From JANQIO01 sp043585095 (GTDB taxonomy: Bacteria; Pseudomonadota; Gammaproteobacteria; Pseudomonadales; Halieaceae): DNA of 64,000 bases. The position numbers and the translations under genes were made by a program. Position 1 is the stretch's first letter. The number at the start of each line of letters is the position of its first letter. Below the pieces are notes generated by a model, which did no database searches, was not told where the DNA came from, and worked only from the letters and a program-made list of their open reading frames with translations. The stretch spans positions 3,534,001 to 3,598,000 of the forward strand of contig CP121321.1 in assembly GCA_043585095.1 (NCBI GenBank). Reading direction: 5' to 3'. Below are positions 7,958 through 17,072 of this stretch, piece after piece.

Positions 7958-10603
7958 TTAGAAACGCCAGGTCGCAGTAGCCGTGTAAGTACGACCGTTT
8001 ACGTCATACAGGTCGGTAGAGATGGCACTGGTTTCTGTGCTCCAACCGGTACCAACGCTATCCAGCATGGGATCTTCGTCAGTCAGGTTACGTACACCTA
8101 CAGCCAGTTCCAGACCGAAGGCCGAAGTCCATACGGCGTTGATGTCGTGACGATCGTAAGCGTCGAACTGAGCGTTGATGTTGCCGCCTTCGTGCTCGTC
8201 GATCCACAACCAGGTGTAAGCAACGTTGAAGTCACGGAAAGACCAACCCAGGTTGAAGTTCACGTTGTTCTCTGGGTAAGACGCTTCTCCCGCTCGCTCA
8301 AATACTTCACCGCCAGGCAGAACCTGTTCGTCGTACTTGAGGTAGTGAGACCAGGTCAACTGAGCCAACCACTCACCGAAGTCGGTGCTGAGGCCGTACT
8401 GTGCGCGGATGTCCAGACCTTCAACGTCAAACGTGGCCAGGTTGGCAAACACGTTGGTGATACCACAAGTTGGCGTGGTGGTCAGATCGATTGCACCACT
8501 ACAGCGAGGCACGATACCGGGGATGCCGTTTTGAGTCGGCGCGCGGTTTACGAATACACCTGAAGGCAGTGCGCCCTGTGATTCGAGAACCAGTACGTCA
8601 GCCAGTGCCAGCGTAGAAATCGCATCATCGATTTCAACCTGCCACCAGTCGATGGAGAGCTCGAGGCTATCCAGCGGAGTCAGTACGACACCAAAGTTGA
8701 ATGATTCAGACTGCTCAGCAGCCAGGTCCGGGTTACCACCGGTGAATTCGTCAACCTGACTGGAAGGACAGTCAGCAATTGCGATGCCCTGTGCGTTACA
8801 GCGCACAACGTCAGCCGTTGATTCAAATGACTGGCTCAGTGCCTGACCGATGTCGCCCAGGTTAGGTGCTTTAAAGCCTTCACCCCAGGATGCGCGTACG
8901 CTCATCCAGTCAGTCGCTTCCCAGCGCGCTGAAATAGAGGGTGATACTTCGCTACCGAAGTCGTCAAAGTCGTCGTAACGAACCGCTACGTTGAAAGACA
9001 GTGTGTCCAGTACGGGGATCTCGGCTTCTGCAAAGAACGCATAACGCTCACGATCGGCTGCAGAAGAGTTGCCTGCAGAACCGGTGATGTTACCCGCTTC
9101 ACGGAAGTTGTCGTACTGATCCTTGTACTTCTCAAAAGCCCACTCACCACCGAATGCCCAACCGATTTTACCGGCAGGCAGATCGAGCGCCAGACCGTCA
9201 AGGGTAAAGCCTGCGTGTTGGAACTGAGTGTTCAGGTCACGTGTCAATGTTGCCGAGGTGCGCTGGATGGCGCCGGCGTTTGATGGGTTCAGCGGATCGA
9301 GGAAGTTATACGAACCATCGGCAATCGCGTCCTGAATAGCACTGGTCAGTACGTAGGTATCACCTTCTTCTTTCGCGTCGTACTCGTAGTAGCGTGCAAA
9401 CACATCGTAGTTGATGTCCATGGACGTACCGAGCTTGCCTTCAAATCCAAACACCGTATCGATCTCGGTGATTGCAACATTGTCATCGCGGTTGCCGTGA
9501 CCAACGAAACGGTGGAAGAGGTCAAATTCTTCGCCGGTGTCGTTCAGAGGAGCCGTTTCAGCAACGGGGATGAAGCCTACCGCAGGCGCGTAACGGCCAA
9601 AGGTATCGGATTTGGTGAAGCGGTTTTCAACGTACAGCGTGTGATCGGTGTTGATGTTGTAACGCGCGTCCAAATAAGTTGACGTACGCTCAAGACCACC
9701 GGTCTGCATAGACAGGTCGGCAAAGCCGAAGCCACAGCCATCACCTGCCAGGCCGAAAGGTTCGGTTACTGGAATGTACGTATCAGTGGGGCATTGACCG
9801 CCAATCTGGAACGCACGGGTGAAGGCTTTGTCAAAACCGGTGTTACCACCAGCTGAAACACCGATGGTGTCAACGTCTAGACGCGGCAGGCCGCCCGCCG
9901 GGTTGTCGTTAACTACAACTTTTGAGTAGTCGCGGTCGCCGTCAAAAACGGGGTCGCGCTTAAAGTAGTCAACGCTGAACAGTACGCTACCGGTGCTGCT
10001 GGATTGACCGAAGGTCGCACTAGCGCGGTTGGTGTAAGCGTCGTCGCGATCCGGGCGGTCAGTACCGACCTGGATTTCAGCGCCAGAGAACTCTTTCTTC
10101 ATGATGATGTTGACAACACCACCAATCGCGTCAGCACCGTATACGGCTGATGCAGAGTCAGTCAGGACTTCGATGCGGTCAACAGCCGCCAGCGGGATGC
10201 TGTTCAAATCCACAGCAGCCGTACCCGTCAGCGGGTTAGAAGCAACACGGCGACCGTTGATCAGGATGGCCGTACGGTCTGAACCCAGACCTTTCAGGTC
10301 AACCAGAGCAACCTGGCCGAAGCTGGAGCCTGATTGATCACGGAAAGAACCGAGCGTGTTGAAAGACATTTCACGCAGAGCCTGAGTCACGGTAGTGGTA
10401 CCGCGCAGTTCCAGATCCGCTTTGTCCAGAGTCGTTATTGGACGGGGTGTGTCTGCTACAGCGCCGCGAATACGCGAACCGGTAACAATCACCTCTTCTA
10501 CGAGAGATTCTTCCTGGGCGTTGGCAACGGTAGGCATAAACGCAGTTGCGCTCAGGCCCACAGCCGCACCAACCGCCATGGAAAGACGGGTTTTGTTGAA
10601 CAT
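7958..10603 (-). CDS. TonB-dependent outer-membrane receptor
   Basis: Outer-membrane beta-barrel that imports a ligand using TonB energy. A signal peptide ends at about residue 29 (VANAQ). The TonB box region EEVIVTGSRI follows, then the plug domain (about 50-165, with LKGLGSDRTAILINGRR and SAVYGADAIGGVVNIIMK) and a barrel ending in Phe (TATATWRF). Length 881 aa is typical. The GSRI-type plug is common in receptors for peptides, sugars and other organic ligands in marine Proteobacteria, so the ligand is not necessarily iron. It lacks the STN signalling domain present in its neighbour. AGGGGA provides a good ribosome site before the ATG. Confidence 0.92.
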   Translation of the reverse strand: MFNKTRLSMAVGAAVGLSATAFMPTVANAQEESLVEEVIVTGSRIRGAVADTPRPITTLDKADLELRGTTTVTQALREMSFNTLGSFRDQSGSSFGQVALVDLKGLGSDRTAILINGRRVASNPLTGTAAVDLNSIPLAAVDRIEVLTDSASAVYGADAIGGVVNIIMKKEFSGAEIQVGTDRPDRDDAYTNRASATFGQSSSTGSVLFSVDYFKRDPVFDGDRDYSKVVVNDNPAGGLPRLDVDTIGVSAGGNTGFDKAFTRAFQIGGQCPTDTYIPVTEPFGLAGDGCGFGFADLSMQTGGLERTSTYLDARYNINTDHTLYVENRFTKSDTFGRYAPAVGFIPVAETAPLNDTGEEFDLFHRFVGHGNRDDNVAITEIDTVFGFEGKLGTSMDINYDVFARYYEYDAKEEGDTYVLTSAIQDAIADGSYNFLDPLNPSNAGAIQRTSATLTRDLNTQFQHAGFTLDGLALDLPAGKIGWAFGGEWAFEKYKDQYDNFREAGNITGSAGNSSAADRERYAFFAEAEIPVLDTLSFNVAVRYDDFDDFGSEVSPSISARWEATDWMSVRASWGEGFKAPNLGDIGQALSQSFESTADVVRCNAQGIAIADCPSSQVDEFTGGNPDLAAEQSESFNFGVVLTPLDSLELSIDWWQVEIDDAISTLALADVLVLESQGALPSGVFVNRAPTQNGIPGIVPRCSGAIDLTTTPTCGITNVFANLATFDVEGLDIRAQYGLSTDFGEWLAQLTWSHYLKYDEQVLPGGEVFERAGEASYPENNVNFNLGWSFRDFNVAYTWLWIDEHEGGNINAQFDAYDRHDINAVWTSAFGLELAVGVRNLTDEDPMLDSVGTGWSTETSAISTDLYDVNGRTYTATATWRF

Positions 10604-10715
10604 AGTGATTCCCCTGTAAGGATAAATCTTAATTGTTTTGTTCTGCGGCTTTTAGCCACGAGACGCACACTGTAAACGAATCACCCCCGCTAGCCCTCAC
10701 CTCTGGAGGGCAAAA

Positions 10716-10730
10716 TGTGACAATTTCACA
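10716..10730. promoter_or_regulatory. CRP-like dyad upstream of the TonB receptor
   Basis: TGTGA and TCACA are separated by five bases (consensus CRP spacing is six), 113 bases upstream of the receptor start. It could be a degenerate CRP/Vfr-family site. The dyad is seen; regulation is inferred and the short spacer weakens it. Confidence 0.3.
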
Positions 10731-10802
10731 GATTTAGTGCCCTAAAGCGGAACAATTTGTCGAATTTGGAGGCAAATCGAGAAAAACAATCAGATCAAAG
10801 GC

Positions 10803-11270
10803 TTAGCGCACCAGGGTCACGCCAATCGCCCTATTCGCACCAATCAGGCGCATGACATGCTGCCCAAAGAAATTCTTTTTGATGACAACGCGGGTATCGT
10901 CGCCGCTGTACTGATAGCGGCCATCCACGCGCTGTTTCCAGACCTGGCCGTTGTCCAGATAGAACACCGTATCGCCGGACCAGCCCTTGAAAGGCTGCTT
11001 GATATTGGCGGTGATGGTGATGGTTTTTTCAAAATCCTTCACCTCCTCGCTTTGCACGCGCACCACTTCCGCCTCACCTGCGGTGTAGCGCAGCAGCCAG
11101 GCGTCCAGCGCTCGCAGCTCTTTGTCGTTGAGTTTGTTTAGACCAGCGTCTTCGAAGGTCTGGTCCCCCATCAGCTTTTCAATGCCCGGGAAATCATCGT
11201 CTGCATAAGACGGTGTGGTTGCAAAGGCAAATACGGTGGATAACAAGATGCTAGCTAAAGCATGCTTCAT
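10803..11270 (-). CDS. Small periplasmic protein of unknown function
   Basis: 155 aa with a signal peptide ending near residue 23 (TPSYADD). The mature part has a short helical segment (LNDKELRALDAWLLRYTAGE) followed by a strand-rich half in which FKGWSGDTVFYLDNGQVWKQ suggests a small beta domain. I do not recognise a family. The ATG at 11270 with AGGAC upstream is chosen; the frame is open further but that part is not signal-like. It sits between two TonB receptor genes on the same strand, 19 bases after the first, so it may be an accessory binding or chaperone protein for this uptake locus. Confidence 0.6.
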   Translation of the reverse strand: MKHALASILLSTVFAFATTPSYADDDFPGIEKLMGDQTFEDAGLNKLNDKELRALDAWLLRYTAGEAEVVRVQSEEVKDFEKTITITANIKQPFKGWSGDTVFYLDNGQVWKQRVDGRYQYSGDDTRVVIKKNFFGQHVMRLIGANRAIGVTLVR

Positions 11271-11289
11271 GGCTTGGAAGTCCTGTGGT

Positions 11290-14253
11290 CTACAAACGCT
11301 GGCTGAGTTTGGCGTACCAGAAACGGCCGCGCAACTCGTGGCTGCGGCCATCGAAGTTATCGTTGAATGCGGAGGCGGCGAAGGGCGGACTGCTGTCGAA
11401 TAGGTTGTCGACTCCCACCGATACGCGCAAACCCTTTAGCACGTTCAGGACATAGCTAAACTGCAAATCCTGAACGACCCAGGAGTCGATGGCACGTTGG
11501 GTCAGGCTATTGGGTACGGTTTCCTGCATTTCGCTGACAAAGTGCACGTCGTAGCTGCCCCGCCACCGCTGCCTCGCCCACTGCAAACCCAGTGTGCCTT
11601 TCCACTCGGGTATGCCGCCCAGCCCCTCGGACGCCGGGTCTATGAACTGACCCGCCAGGTTCACGCTGGGTGAGCCCTCAGTGACCTGAATGCTGTACTC
11701 GTCGATGTGTGCCGCTTCCAAACTGGCAGACCACTGCCCCCAATCGCGGGTGGGCAACCGGTAGTTCAGGCTGATGTCGAAGCCCTTCACCTGGCGGCGG
11801 CCCACGTTGAGGTTTTGTGCGACAACCTGCTGCAGATTGCCCGTGGCGTCTCGGGCCACCTGATCGGCGAACGCGCCGTTAGCGGCATTCTGATTGACGA
11901 TGAACTGTGCGCTGGCATCGACCACGTTATCCGTGTCGATGTCGAAGTAGTCGAAGCTTAGCGATAGGCCCGGTGAAGCTTCAGGCGTCCACACCAGCCC
12001 AATGCCCAGGGTCACCGCAGTCTCTTCATCGAGAGCTTCGTTGCCACCGAGAACAGCCAGAAATTCATTACGGCTGGGGTCTGCCAGTTGGCTGCAGCCG
12101 GGAAGTCGGCCGACATTCTCTGGAATAGCACAGGGGTCGGTCAGGAACACCGGTGTTTCTGTAGCGCCCTGATACAGTTCATTGAGCGTGGGCGCACGAA
12201 AGCCCTGGGAGTACGTGCCCCGCACCAGCCAGGACGGTGATATCTGCATGCGAATACCGACTCGCGGATTGGTTGTGGCACCAAAGTCGCTGTAGTGTGA
12301 GTAACGTAGCGCCAGCTCGAGATCGAAGCGTTGCCCGCGGGGGTTGGACTGCCACATGGGCGTGACGCTTTCAAAAAATAACTCGGCGACCCGCCTGTCA
12401 CCCTGGGTGGTTTCAAAGTTGGTGCCGCCGATTGCGCCGATGCTGGCCAGCCGCCGGTCGGGCTTTTTTTCGGTGGATTCGTCGCGATATTCTGCCCCCA
12501 TAGCGAATTCGATCGGTCCCTGGGGTAGCTCTGCCAGCTTGCTAAAGGCGGTAAACCCGGTACTGGCCAGTCGGCTCTCGCCGCGCACTTTGGCGGGCAC
12601 GCTTAGAAAATCGAGCTGGGCCTGATCGATACTCCCGGGCTCGCCGAACAGGTTAATAGGTACGCAGCCATCCAACTCGTGGCCCTGACAGCCGCTGCGC
12701 GGTCCCACACCGCGGCGCAGGTTGTCTGCATCGATCACCCCGCGAGTTGATTCGTTGGCATTGCTGCGACTCCAGTCCAACGCCCATTCCCAGCTCCAGT
12801 CCGCCAGTAAGCCTTCTAGCAGAGCACTCATTCGGGTGACATCGGATTTGTTTTGCTGCACGCGGGCAGGCAGTTCCGTCAGGGTGCGACGCAGGTCCTG
12901 AATCGGCACGCCGAATGGGTTAAAGACATTGTCGGCAGCAATCTCGATAGGCGCCTGACCAAAGGCGCTAAAAAACGGGGTTGGTGCCAGGCGGGTTCTG
13001 GCGCTGGTCTCTGTATAACTTGCCTCTACGCTACCGGTAACGAGCTCGGTGAAATCGTAGCTCGCCGATAGGTACACAGAATCGCGCTCGGAGGGGACTA
13101 ATGAACTGGTGAAATCAGGAAAGTTAAACAGGTCGGCATCCGTTACCGGTCGGTAGTTGCCGGATTGTTGATCGCGAATGACCGTGCTGCCGTCGGGCAA
13201 GGTCACTCTGGCGCTGGGCGTGGCGCTGGATCTGAGATCAGCACCACCGCGGTCTCGCGTATCAGCGCTAGCTGACAGGTCACGGTCTCGTGCAGCGATC
13301 TCGTTTTGATCAAAATGGCTGGCGGAAAAGAACAACGACCCGTTCTGGAAGCCGGTGCCGTATTGTAGTGTGGTGGTCAGCGTTTCGGCGTCACCTTCGC
13401 TACTGATGCCAGCGTATTGTTCTACCAGCAAGCCGTAGAAGTCTTCTTTCATGATGATATTGACGACGCCGCCAATAGCATCCGAGCCATAAATCGCCGA
13501 GGCGCCGTCCTTGAGAATTTCAACACGTGCAACGGCCGCCGGCGAAATGCTATTGAGATCGACTGACTCACCGGCGAGGCCGTCGTTAGCAACCCGGCGT
13601 CCGTTGATGAGCACCAGGGTGCTGGATGCGGGCAGGCCGCGCAGATTGACGGTAGCGGTGCCGTCGCCGCCGCGATTGATTGCCGTGCTGGTGTTATTGC
13701 CGGACACAGCCGGTTGATACCGCAGTATCTCGCCCAGGGTCTGGGCCCCACTGAGTTCAATGTCCGGAGCTGAAATGATGTCTACCGGCGCCGAGCCCTG
13801 TAGATCGCTTCGCTTGATACGGGAGCCGGTGACACGATTGCCGAAGACGTAGAGCTCTTCGATGCCCGGCACATAAAGCGGCTGGCTCAGCAACAGGCTG
13901 GTATTGTCCGGGCAGCTGGCATCGCTGCGACAGCCGCCGTCATAGATGGCGACAATGCGATTATCGATCAAGCGCCAGGTATAGATACTGTCCTGAAGCA
14001 GGGCACCCAGAGCCTGCGCGGGAGACAAACTGCCGCTGACTCGCGGTGCGGGTAAACCGCGAATGTCCCGGTCGGAAAAAACAATCGCCAAGCCACTCTG
14101 GTGGCTGAACTGTATCAGCGATTTTGAAAGCGCCTGTCCCGCAAGATCAAAATCATAGCGAACCTGCGCCAGACAGGAACTCGCGCTGAACCACAGTGCC
14201 AAGCAAAGCAGAATGGGCGGCTTCGCCGCGCTGGAGGAAGCCTGTGCATTCAC
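11290..14253 (-). CDS. TonB-dependent receptor with N-terminal signalling (STN) domain
   Basis: FecA-type outer-membrane transducer. The signal peptide ends at about residue 29. Residues about 31-103 form an STN domain (YDFDLAGQALSKSLIQFSHQ ... RLIDNRIVAIYDGG), which contacts FecR in the periplasm. The plug follows (SGAQTLGEILRYQPAVSG, LRGLPASSTLVLINGRR, SAIYGSDAIGGVVNIIMK), then a large barrel. Length 987 aa. The start is GTG, 14 bases after fecR. With fecI and fecR directly upstream this is a cell-surface signalling unit. The ligand is unknown. Adjacency to a peptide ABC importer suggests peptides or peptide-type siderophores, as inference. Confidence 0.92.
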   Translation of the reverse strand: MNAQASSSAAKPPILLCLALWFSASSCLAQVRYDFDLAGQALSKSLIQFSHQSGLAIVFSDRDIRGLPAPRVSGSLSPAQALGALLQDSIYTWRLIDNRIVAIYDGGCRSDASCPDNTSLLLSQPLYVPGIEELYVFGNRVTGSRIKRSDLQGSAPVDIISAPDIELSGAQTLGEILRYQPAVSGNNTSTAINRGGDGTATVNLRGLPASSTLVLINGRRVANDGLAGESVDLNSISPAAVARVEILKDGASAIYGSDAIGGVVNIIMKEDFYGLLVEQYAGISSEGDAETLTTTLQYGTGFQNGSLFFSASHFDQNEIAARDRDLSASADTRDRGGADLRSSATPSARVTLPDGSTVIRDQQSGNYRPVTDADLFNFPDFTSSLVPSERDSVYLSASYDFTELVTGSVEASYTETSARTRLAPTPFFSAFGQAPIEIAADNVFNPFGVPIQDLRRTLTELPARVQQNKSDVTRMSALLEGLLADWSWEWALDWSRSNANESTRGVIDADNLRRGVGPRSGCQGHELDGCVPINLFGEPGSIDQAQLDFLSVPAKVRGESRLASTGFTAFSKLAELPQGPIEFAMGAEYRDESTEKKPDRRLASIGAIGGTNFETTQGDRRVAELFFESVTPMWQSNPRGQRFDLELALRYSHYSDFGATTNPRVGIRMQISPSWLVRGTYSQGFRAPTLNELYQGATETPVFLTDPCAIPENVGRLPGCSQLADPSRNEFLAVLGGNEALDEETAVTLGIGLVWTPEASPGLSLSFDYFDIDTDNVVDASAQFIVNQNAANGAFADQVARDATGNLQQVVAQNLNVGRRQVKGFDISLNYRLPTRDWGQWSASLEAAHIDEYSIQVTEGSPSVNLAGQFIDPASEGLGGIPEWKGTLGLQWARQRWRGSYDVHFVSEMQETVPNSLTQRAIDSWVVQDLQFSYVLNVLKGLRVSVGVDNLFDSSPPFAASAFNDNFDGRSHELRGRFWYAKLSQRL

Positions 14254-14267
14254 AGGCCGACGGTAGC

Positions 14268-15296
14268 TTATAGGGGTGCGCTGATCAACTCGATGCTGCC
14301 GTCGCTAATGGTCACACTGCGCACGGCAACGGTGTGCTCCAGGGCCAGCAGAATGCTGTCCAGGTCACGTAGCTGGAAAACCCCGGAAACCGGGGTGCTG
14401 GCGATTGAGGGGTCGGCAATGAAGATGGTGGTTGCGTGATAGCGCGCCAGTTCTTTGACCAATGCAGACAACGGCAGCGCCTCGGCAATCAGCTTGCCCT
14501 CGCGCCAGGCCAATAGTTGTGCTGTTTTCACGGCGTCCACATCACCTAGCACGCCGTCTTTAGCACTTACGCGCTGCTCCGGGTAGAGCAGCTCGGTTAG
14601 CCCCGGACGGGTGGCAGGCGGCTCGCTCTCACTGACCCGCACCACGCCCTCGGTAACGGTCACTTCGCTGATGTCGCCGTAAAGATGCACGGCAAAGGCC
14701 GTACCCAGTGCCCGCACCTCGGTATTGCCGGCCGTGACGACGAAGGGACGTTGTTCATCGCGGGCGACGCTGAAAAACGCTTCGCCCTTGGTCAGACTGA
14801 TATGCCGCAAGTCCCTTCTGTACTCAACGGTAATCGCCGTCGCGGTGTTGAGCTGCAGCCTGGAGCCGTCGGGCAGCGACACCAGCTTTTGTTCACCCCG
14901 GCGGGTTTGATACTGCTGTGCGCCGGCGCCGCTGTCGTATTGTGGTATTAAAAGAAAGGCCACCAGCAAAGACGCGGCCGCGGCCAGTGCGCCGCCTAGC
15001 CAGCGACGGCGTGCAAAATTTGTAGGCTGTTGATCTGGCCGTGCTACCTGATAATCAGCATGCAGCTTGAGCACATCGAGATCAGCCCACATCGCTTCCA
15101 TCTGGTCCATGGCGTCACGATGCTCAGGGCGCTCGTCAAGCCACAGTGCGAAAGCCTGGTGGTCGCTAGCCTCAGCGTTGTCCGAGGCCAGCCGTGCAAT
15201 CCACGCACAGGCATCATCCTGCGCTTTCGCGCTGCGGGCCACCGCCAGTGATGCGATGTCTGTGTCTGTCCCTGCCCCTTTCTCTGTGCTACGCAT
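14268..15296 (-). CDS. fecR: FecR-family anti-sigma regulator
   Basis: Inner-membrane regulator that passes the ligand signal from the STN receptor to the sigma factor. The N-terminal cytosolic part (ACAWIARLASDN ... HRDAMDQMEAMWADLD) is the FecR N-terminal (DUF4880) type. One membrane segment lies at RRWLGGALAAAASLLVAFLL, about residues 99-118. The periplasmic FecR domain follows (GEQKLVSLPDGSRLQLNTAT, RDLRHISLTKGEAFFSV), and the C-terminal domain resembles the STN partner fold. The ATG at 15296 has GGAA five bases upstream; a GTG at 15317 would add seven residues. It is separated from fecI by 229 bases that hold a triple 15-bp repeat. Confidence 0.9.
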   Translation of the reverse strand: MRSTEKGAGTDTDIASLAVARSAKAQDDACAWIARLASDNAEASDHQAFALWLDERPEHRDAMDQMEAMWADLDVLKLHADYQVARPDQQPTNFARRRWLGGALAAAASLLVAFLLIPQYDSGAGAQQYQTRRGEQKLVSLPDGSRLQLNTATAITVEYRRDLRHISLTKGEAFFSVARDEQRPFVVTAGNTEVRALGTAFAVHLYGDISEVTVTEGVVRVSESEPPATRPGLTELLYPEQRVSAKDGVLGDVDAVKTAQLLAWREGKLIAEALPLSALVKELARYHATTIFIADPSIASTPVSGVFQLRDLDSILLALEHTVAVRSVTISDGSIELISAPL

Positions 15297-15376
15297 AGTG
15301 TTTCCGTGTTCCTGCACCTGCAGGTTGAATCGTTGTGATTGTGTCGCCGACAGCCAGCTCGCAATTGCCGCACTTT

Positions 15377-15421
15377 GATCGTAAGCACAGCGATCATAAG
15401 TACAGCGATCGTAAGTACAAC
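15377..15421. repeat. Three tandem 15-bp repeats between fecI and fecR
   Basis: Three head-to-tail copies of a 15-mer (consensus GATCGTAAGTACAGC) differ at one to three positions. They sit about 80 bases upstream of fecR. They could be a direct-repeat protein-binding site or a simple slippage product; only the repeat itself is visible. Confidence 0.8.
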
Positions 15422-15525
15422 CATAATACGGCTGCTTGCTGACGCTCGCTCACTGGTTTTCTCTCATTAAAACGAGACAGAGGACAAAAACCTCAATCCG
15501 TTTTCCTATTTTTCCTTGTGCCAGC

Positions 15526-16098
15526 TCAGCTATCGCGGGGCTGGCTGCCCTCTTCATAGTACTCCGACAGCGCTATTCTGCAGTGTTTCAGCGCCTGCAA
15601 AATATATTTTTCGACACTGGATACGGATACGCCCAGCTCTTTAGCGATATCGCTGTAAGACAAGCCGGCGGTGCGGTGCAGTAGAAACGCCTGACGGCAT
15701 TTATCGGGTAGCGCGTCGACGGCGGCGTAGATTCTCGCCAGCTTCTCCTGGGCGCTGAGGATTTTCTCCGGCGAAGCCGTATCCGTCAGAGTGTCGGGTA
15801 GCTCACCCTCCACCATATCCGGGCGCTCTGCGCGCAGGTATTTGTAGTGAAGCTGGCGTCGGCGCAGCTGATCAATCGCCAAATTCGACGCAACCTGAAA
15901 AAGAAACGCGCGCGCGTTATCCAGCTGATCGGGATACTCAAGGCGGTACAGACGCAGATAGGCCTCCTGGGCAACTTCCGCGGCATCGGCAGGGTTATCG
16001 AGCTTGCGTTGCAGGAAGCGTTCAAGCGACGCGCCATAGCGCTCCGTCAGTTCGCGAAGAAAACGATCTTTATCTGCTGGCCGGTTTTGTTCGCTCAA
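15526..16098 (-). CDS. fecI: ECF sigma factor, FecI type
   Basis: RNA polymerase sigma factor for extracytoplasmic signalling. Region 2 covers about residues 15-90 (AAEVAQEAYLRLYRLE, FLFQVASNLAIDQLRRR). Region 4 covers about 125-180 (ALPDKCRQAFLLHRTAGLSY, then DIAKELGVSVSSVEKYILQA), a helix-turn-helix typical of the FecI group. Length 190 aa. The start is a TTG at 16098 with no convincing ribosome site. It lies 26 bases after oppF on the same strand, so it may be partly expressed from the opp operon. It probably directs transcription of the receptor genes downstream. Confidence 0.9.
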   Translation of the reverse strand: MSEQNRPADKDRFLRELTERYGASLERFLQRKLDNPADAAEVAQEAYLRLYRLEYPDQLDNARAFLFQVASNLAIDQLRRRQLHYKYLRAERPDMVEGELPDTLTDTASPEKILSAQEKLARIYAAVDALPDKCRQAFLLHRTAGLSYSDIAKELGVSVSSVEKYILQALKHCRIALSEYYEEGSQPRDS

Positions 16099-16124
16099 AA
16101 CTGCCGCCGGAGTCGCCTGAGGCG

Positions 16125-17072
16125 CTAGTAAAGGTGGCAGGCAATCAAGCGCTGCTCGTCGATGAATTTGGGCACTGGACTGTCAGTGCGGCAGCGATCC
16201 ATTGCCTCGGGGCAGCGGTCAGCGAAGCGGCATCCCGGGCCAGGGTTAATAGGTGAGGGAATCTCGCCCTGGGGGGGTTGGTGTTCTCGGCTGCGTTCAT
16301 GTTTGGGGTCGGCAACCGGATTGGAGCCAATCAGCATTCGCGTGTAGGGATGCTTGGGAGAGAAGTAGACTTCTTCTGACGGCCCCTCCTCTACTACCGT
16401 GCCCAGATACATGACCGCCATGCGGTCGCAGAGATAGCGCACCATTGACAGGTCGTGGGCGATGAACAGCAGCGTTAGCCCCAGACCTTCTTTGAGCTCC
16501 TGCAGCAGGTTGATGACCTGAGCCTGCACAGAGACGTCCAGCGCGGAGATGGGTTCATCGCAGACGACAAAGCGAGGCTTAACGATCAGGGCGCGTGCAA
16601 TGCCGATGCGCTGGCGTTGCCCGCCTGAGAACTCGTGGGGGTAGCGATTGGCGTGATCGCGCTTGAGACCCACGCGCTCTAACCATTGGGCCACCAGTTC
16701 ACGGTAGTCGCTCTTGCCGCCGCCGGCCTGCAGCCGCAGCGGCTCAGACACAATCTCCTGAATAGTCATTCTGGGATTCAGCGAGGTATACGGGTCCTGG
16801 AAAATCATCTGAATATCAGTCGACAGGCGCTGGAAGTCTTGCTGGCTGAAGCGATCTGGTAGCAACTGACCTTTAAACAAAACTTCGCCGCTGGTTTTAG
16901 GCTGCAAGCCTGCCAACGTTTTACCCAAGGTGGATTTGCCACAGCCTGATTCACCGACCAGGCCCAGGATTTCGTTTTCGGCAATGTTGAGCGACACGCC
17001 GTCAACGGCGTGCACGACCCGCCCGTTACCGATATCAAAGTGGGTTTTGAGCTTGCGCACCTCAACCAGCAT
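16125..17072 (-). CDS. oppF: Peptide ABC transporter ATP-binding protein OppF/DppF
   Basis: Second ATPase of an oligopeptide/dipeptide importer. It has Walker A GESGCGKST, Q-loop MIFQDPYTSLNPRM, signature FSGGQRQRIGIARAL, Walker B FVVCDEPISALD and the H-loop AHDLS. The C-terminal oligopeptide-transporter extension has the Cys-rich GCRFADRCPEAMDRC, a feature of OppD/OppF. The ATG at 17072 has GGGAG just upstream and overlaps the oppD end by 11 bases; the frame is open upstream to 17141. Length 315 aa. It pairs with OppD on the inner face of the membrane. Confidence 0.93.
   Translation of the reverse strand: MLVEVRKLKTHFDIGNGRVVHAVDGVSLNIAENEILGLVGESGCGKSTLGKTLAGLQPKTSGEVLFKGQLLPDRFSQQDFQRLSTDIQMIFQDPYTSLNPRMTIQEIVSEPLRLQAGGGKSDYRELVAQWLERVGLKRDHANRYPHEFSGGQRQRIGIARALIVKPRFVVCDEPISALDVSVQAQVINLLQELKEGLGLTLLFIAHDLSMVRYLCDRMAVMYLGTVVEEGPSEEVYFSPKHPYTRMLIGSNPVADPKHERSREHQPPQGEIPSPINPGPGCRFADRCPEAMDRCRTDSPVPKFIDEQRLIACHLY

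Noticed and set aside
15044..15424. Minus-strand open frame covering the 15-bp repeats upstream of fecR
   Set aside because: It overlaps fecR in another frame and its start is an artefact of the repeat (five-residue V-L-T-I-type repetition).
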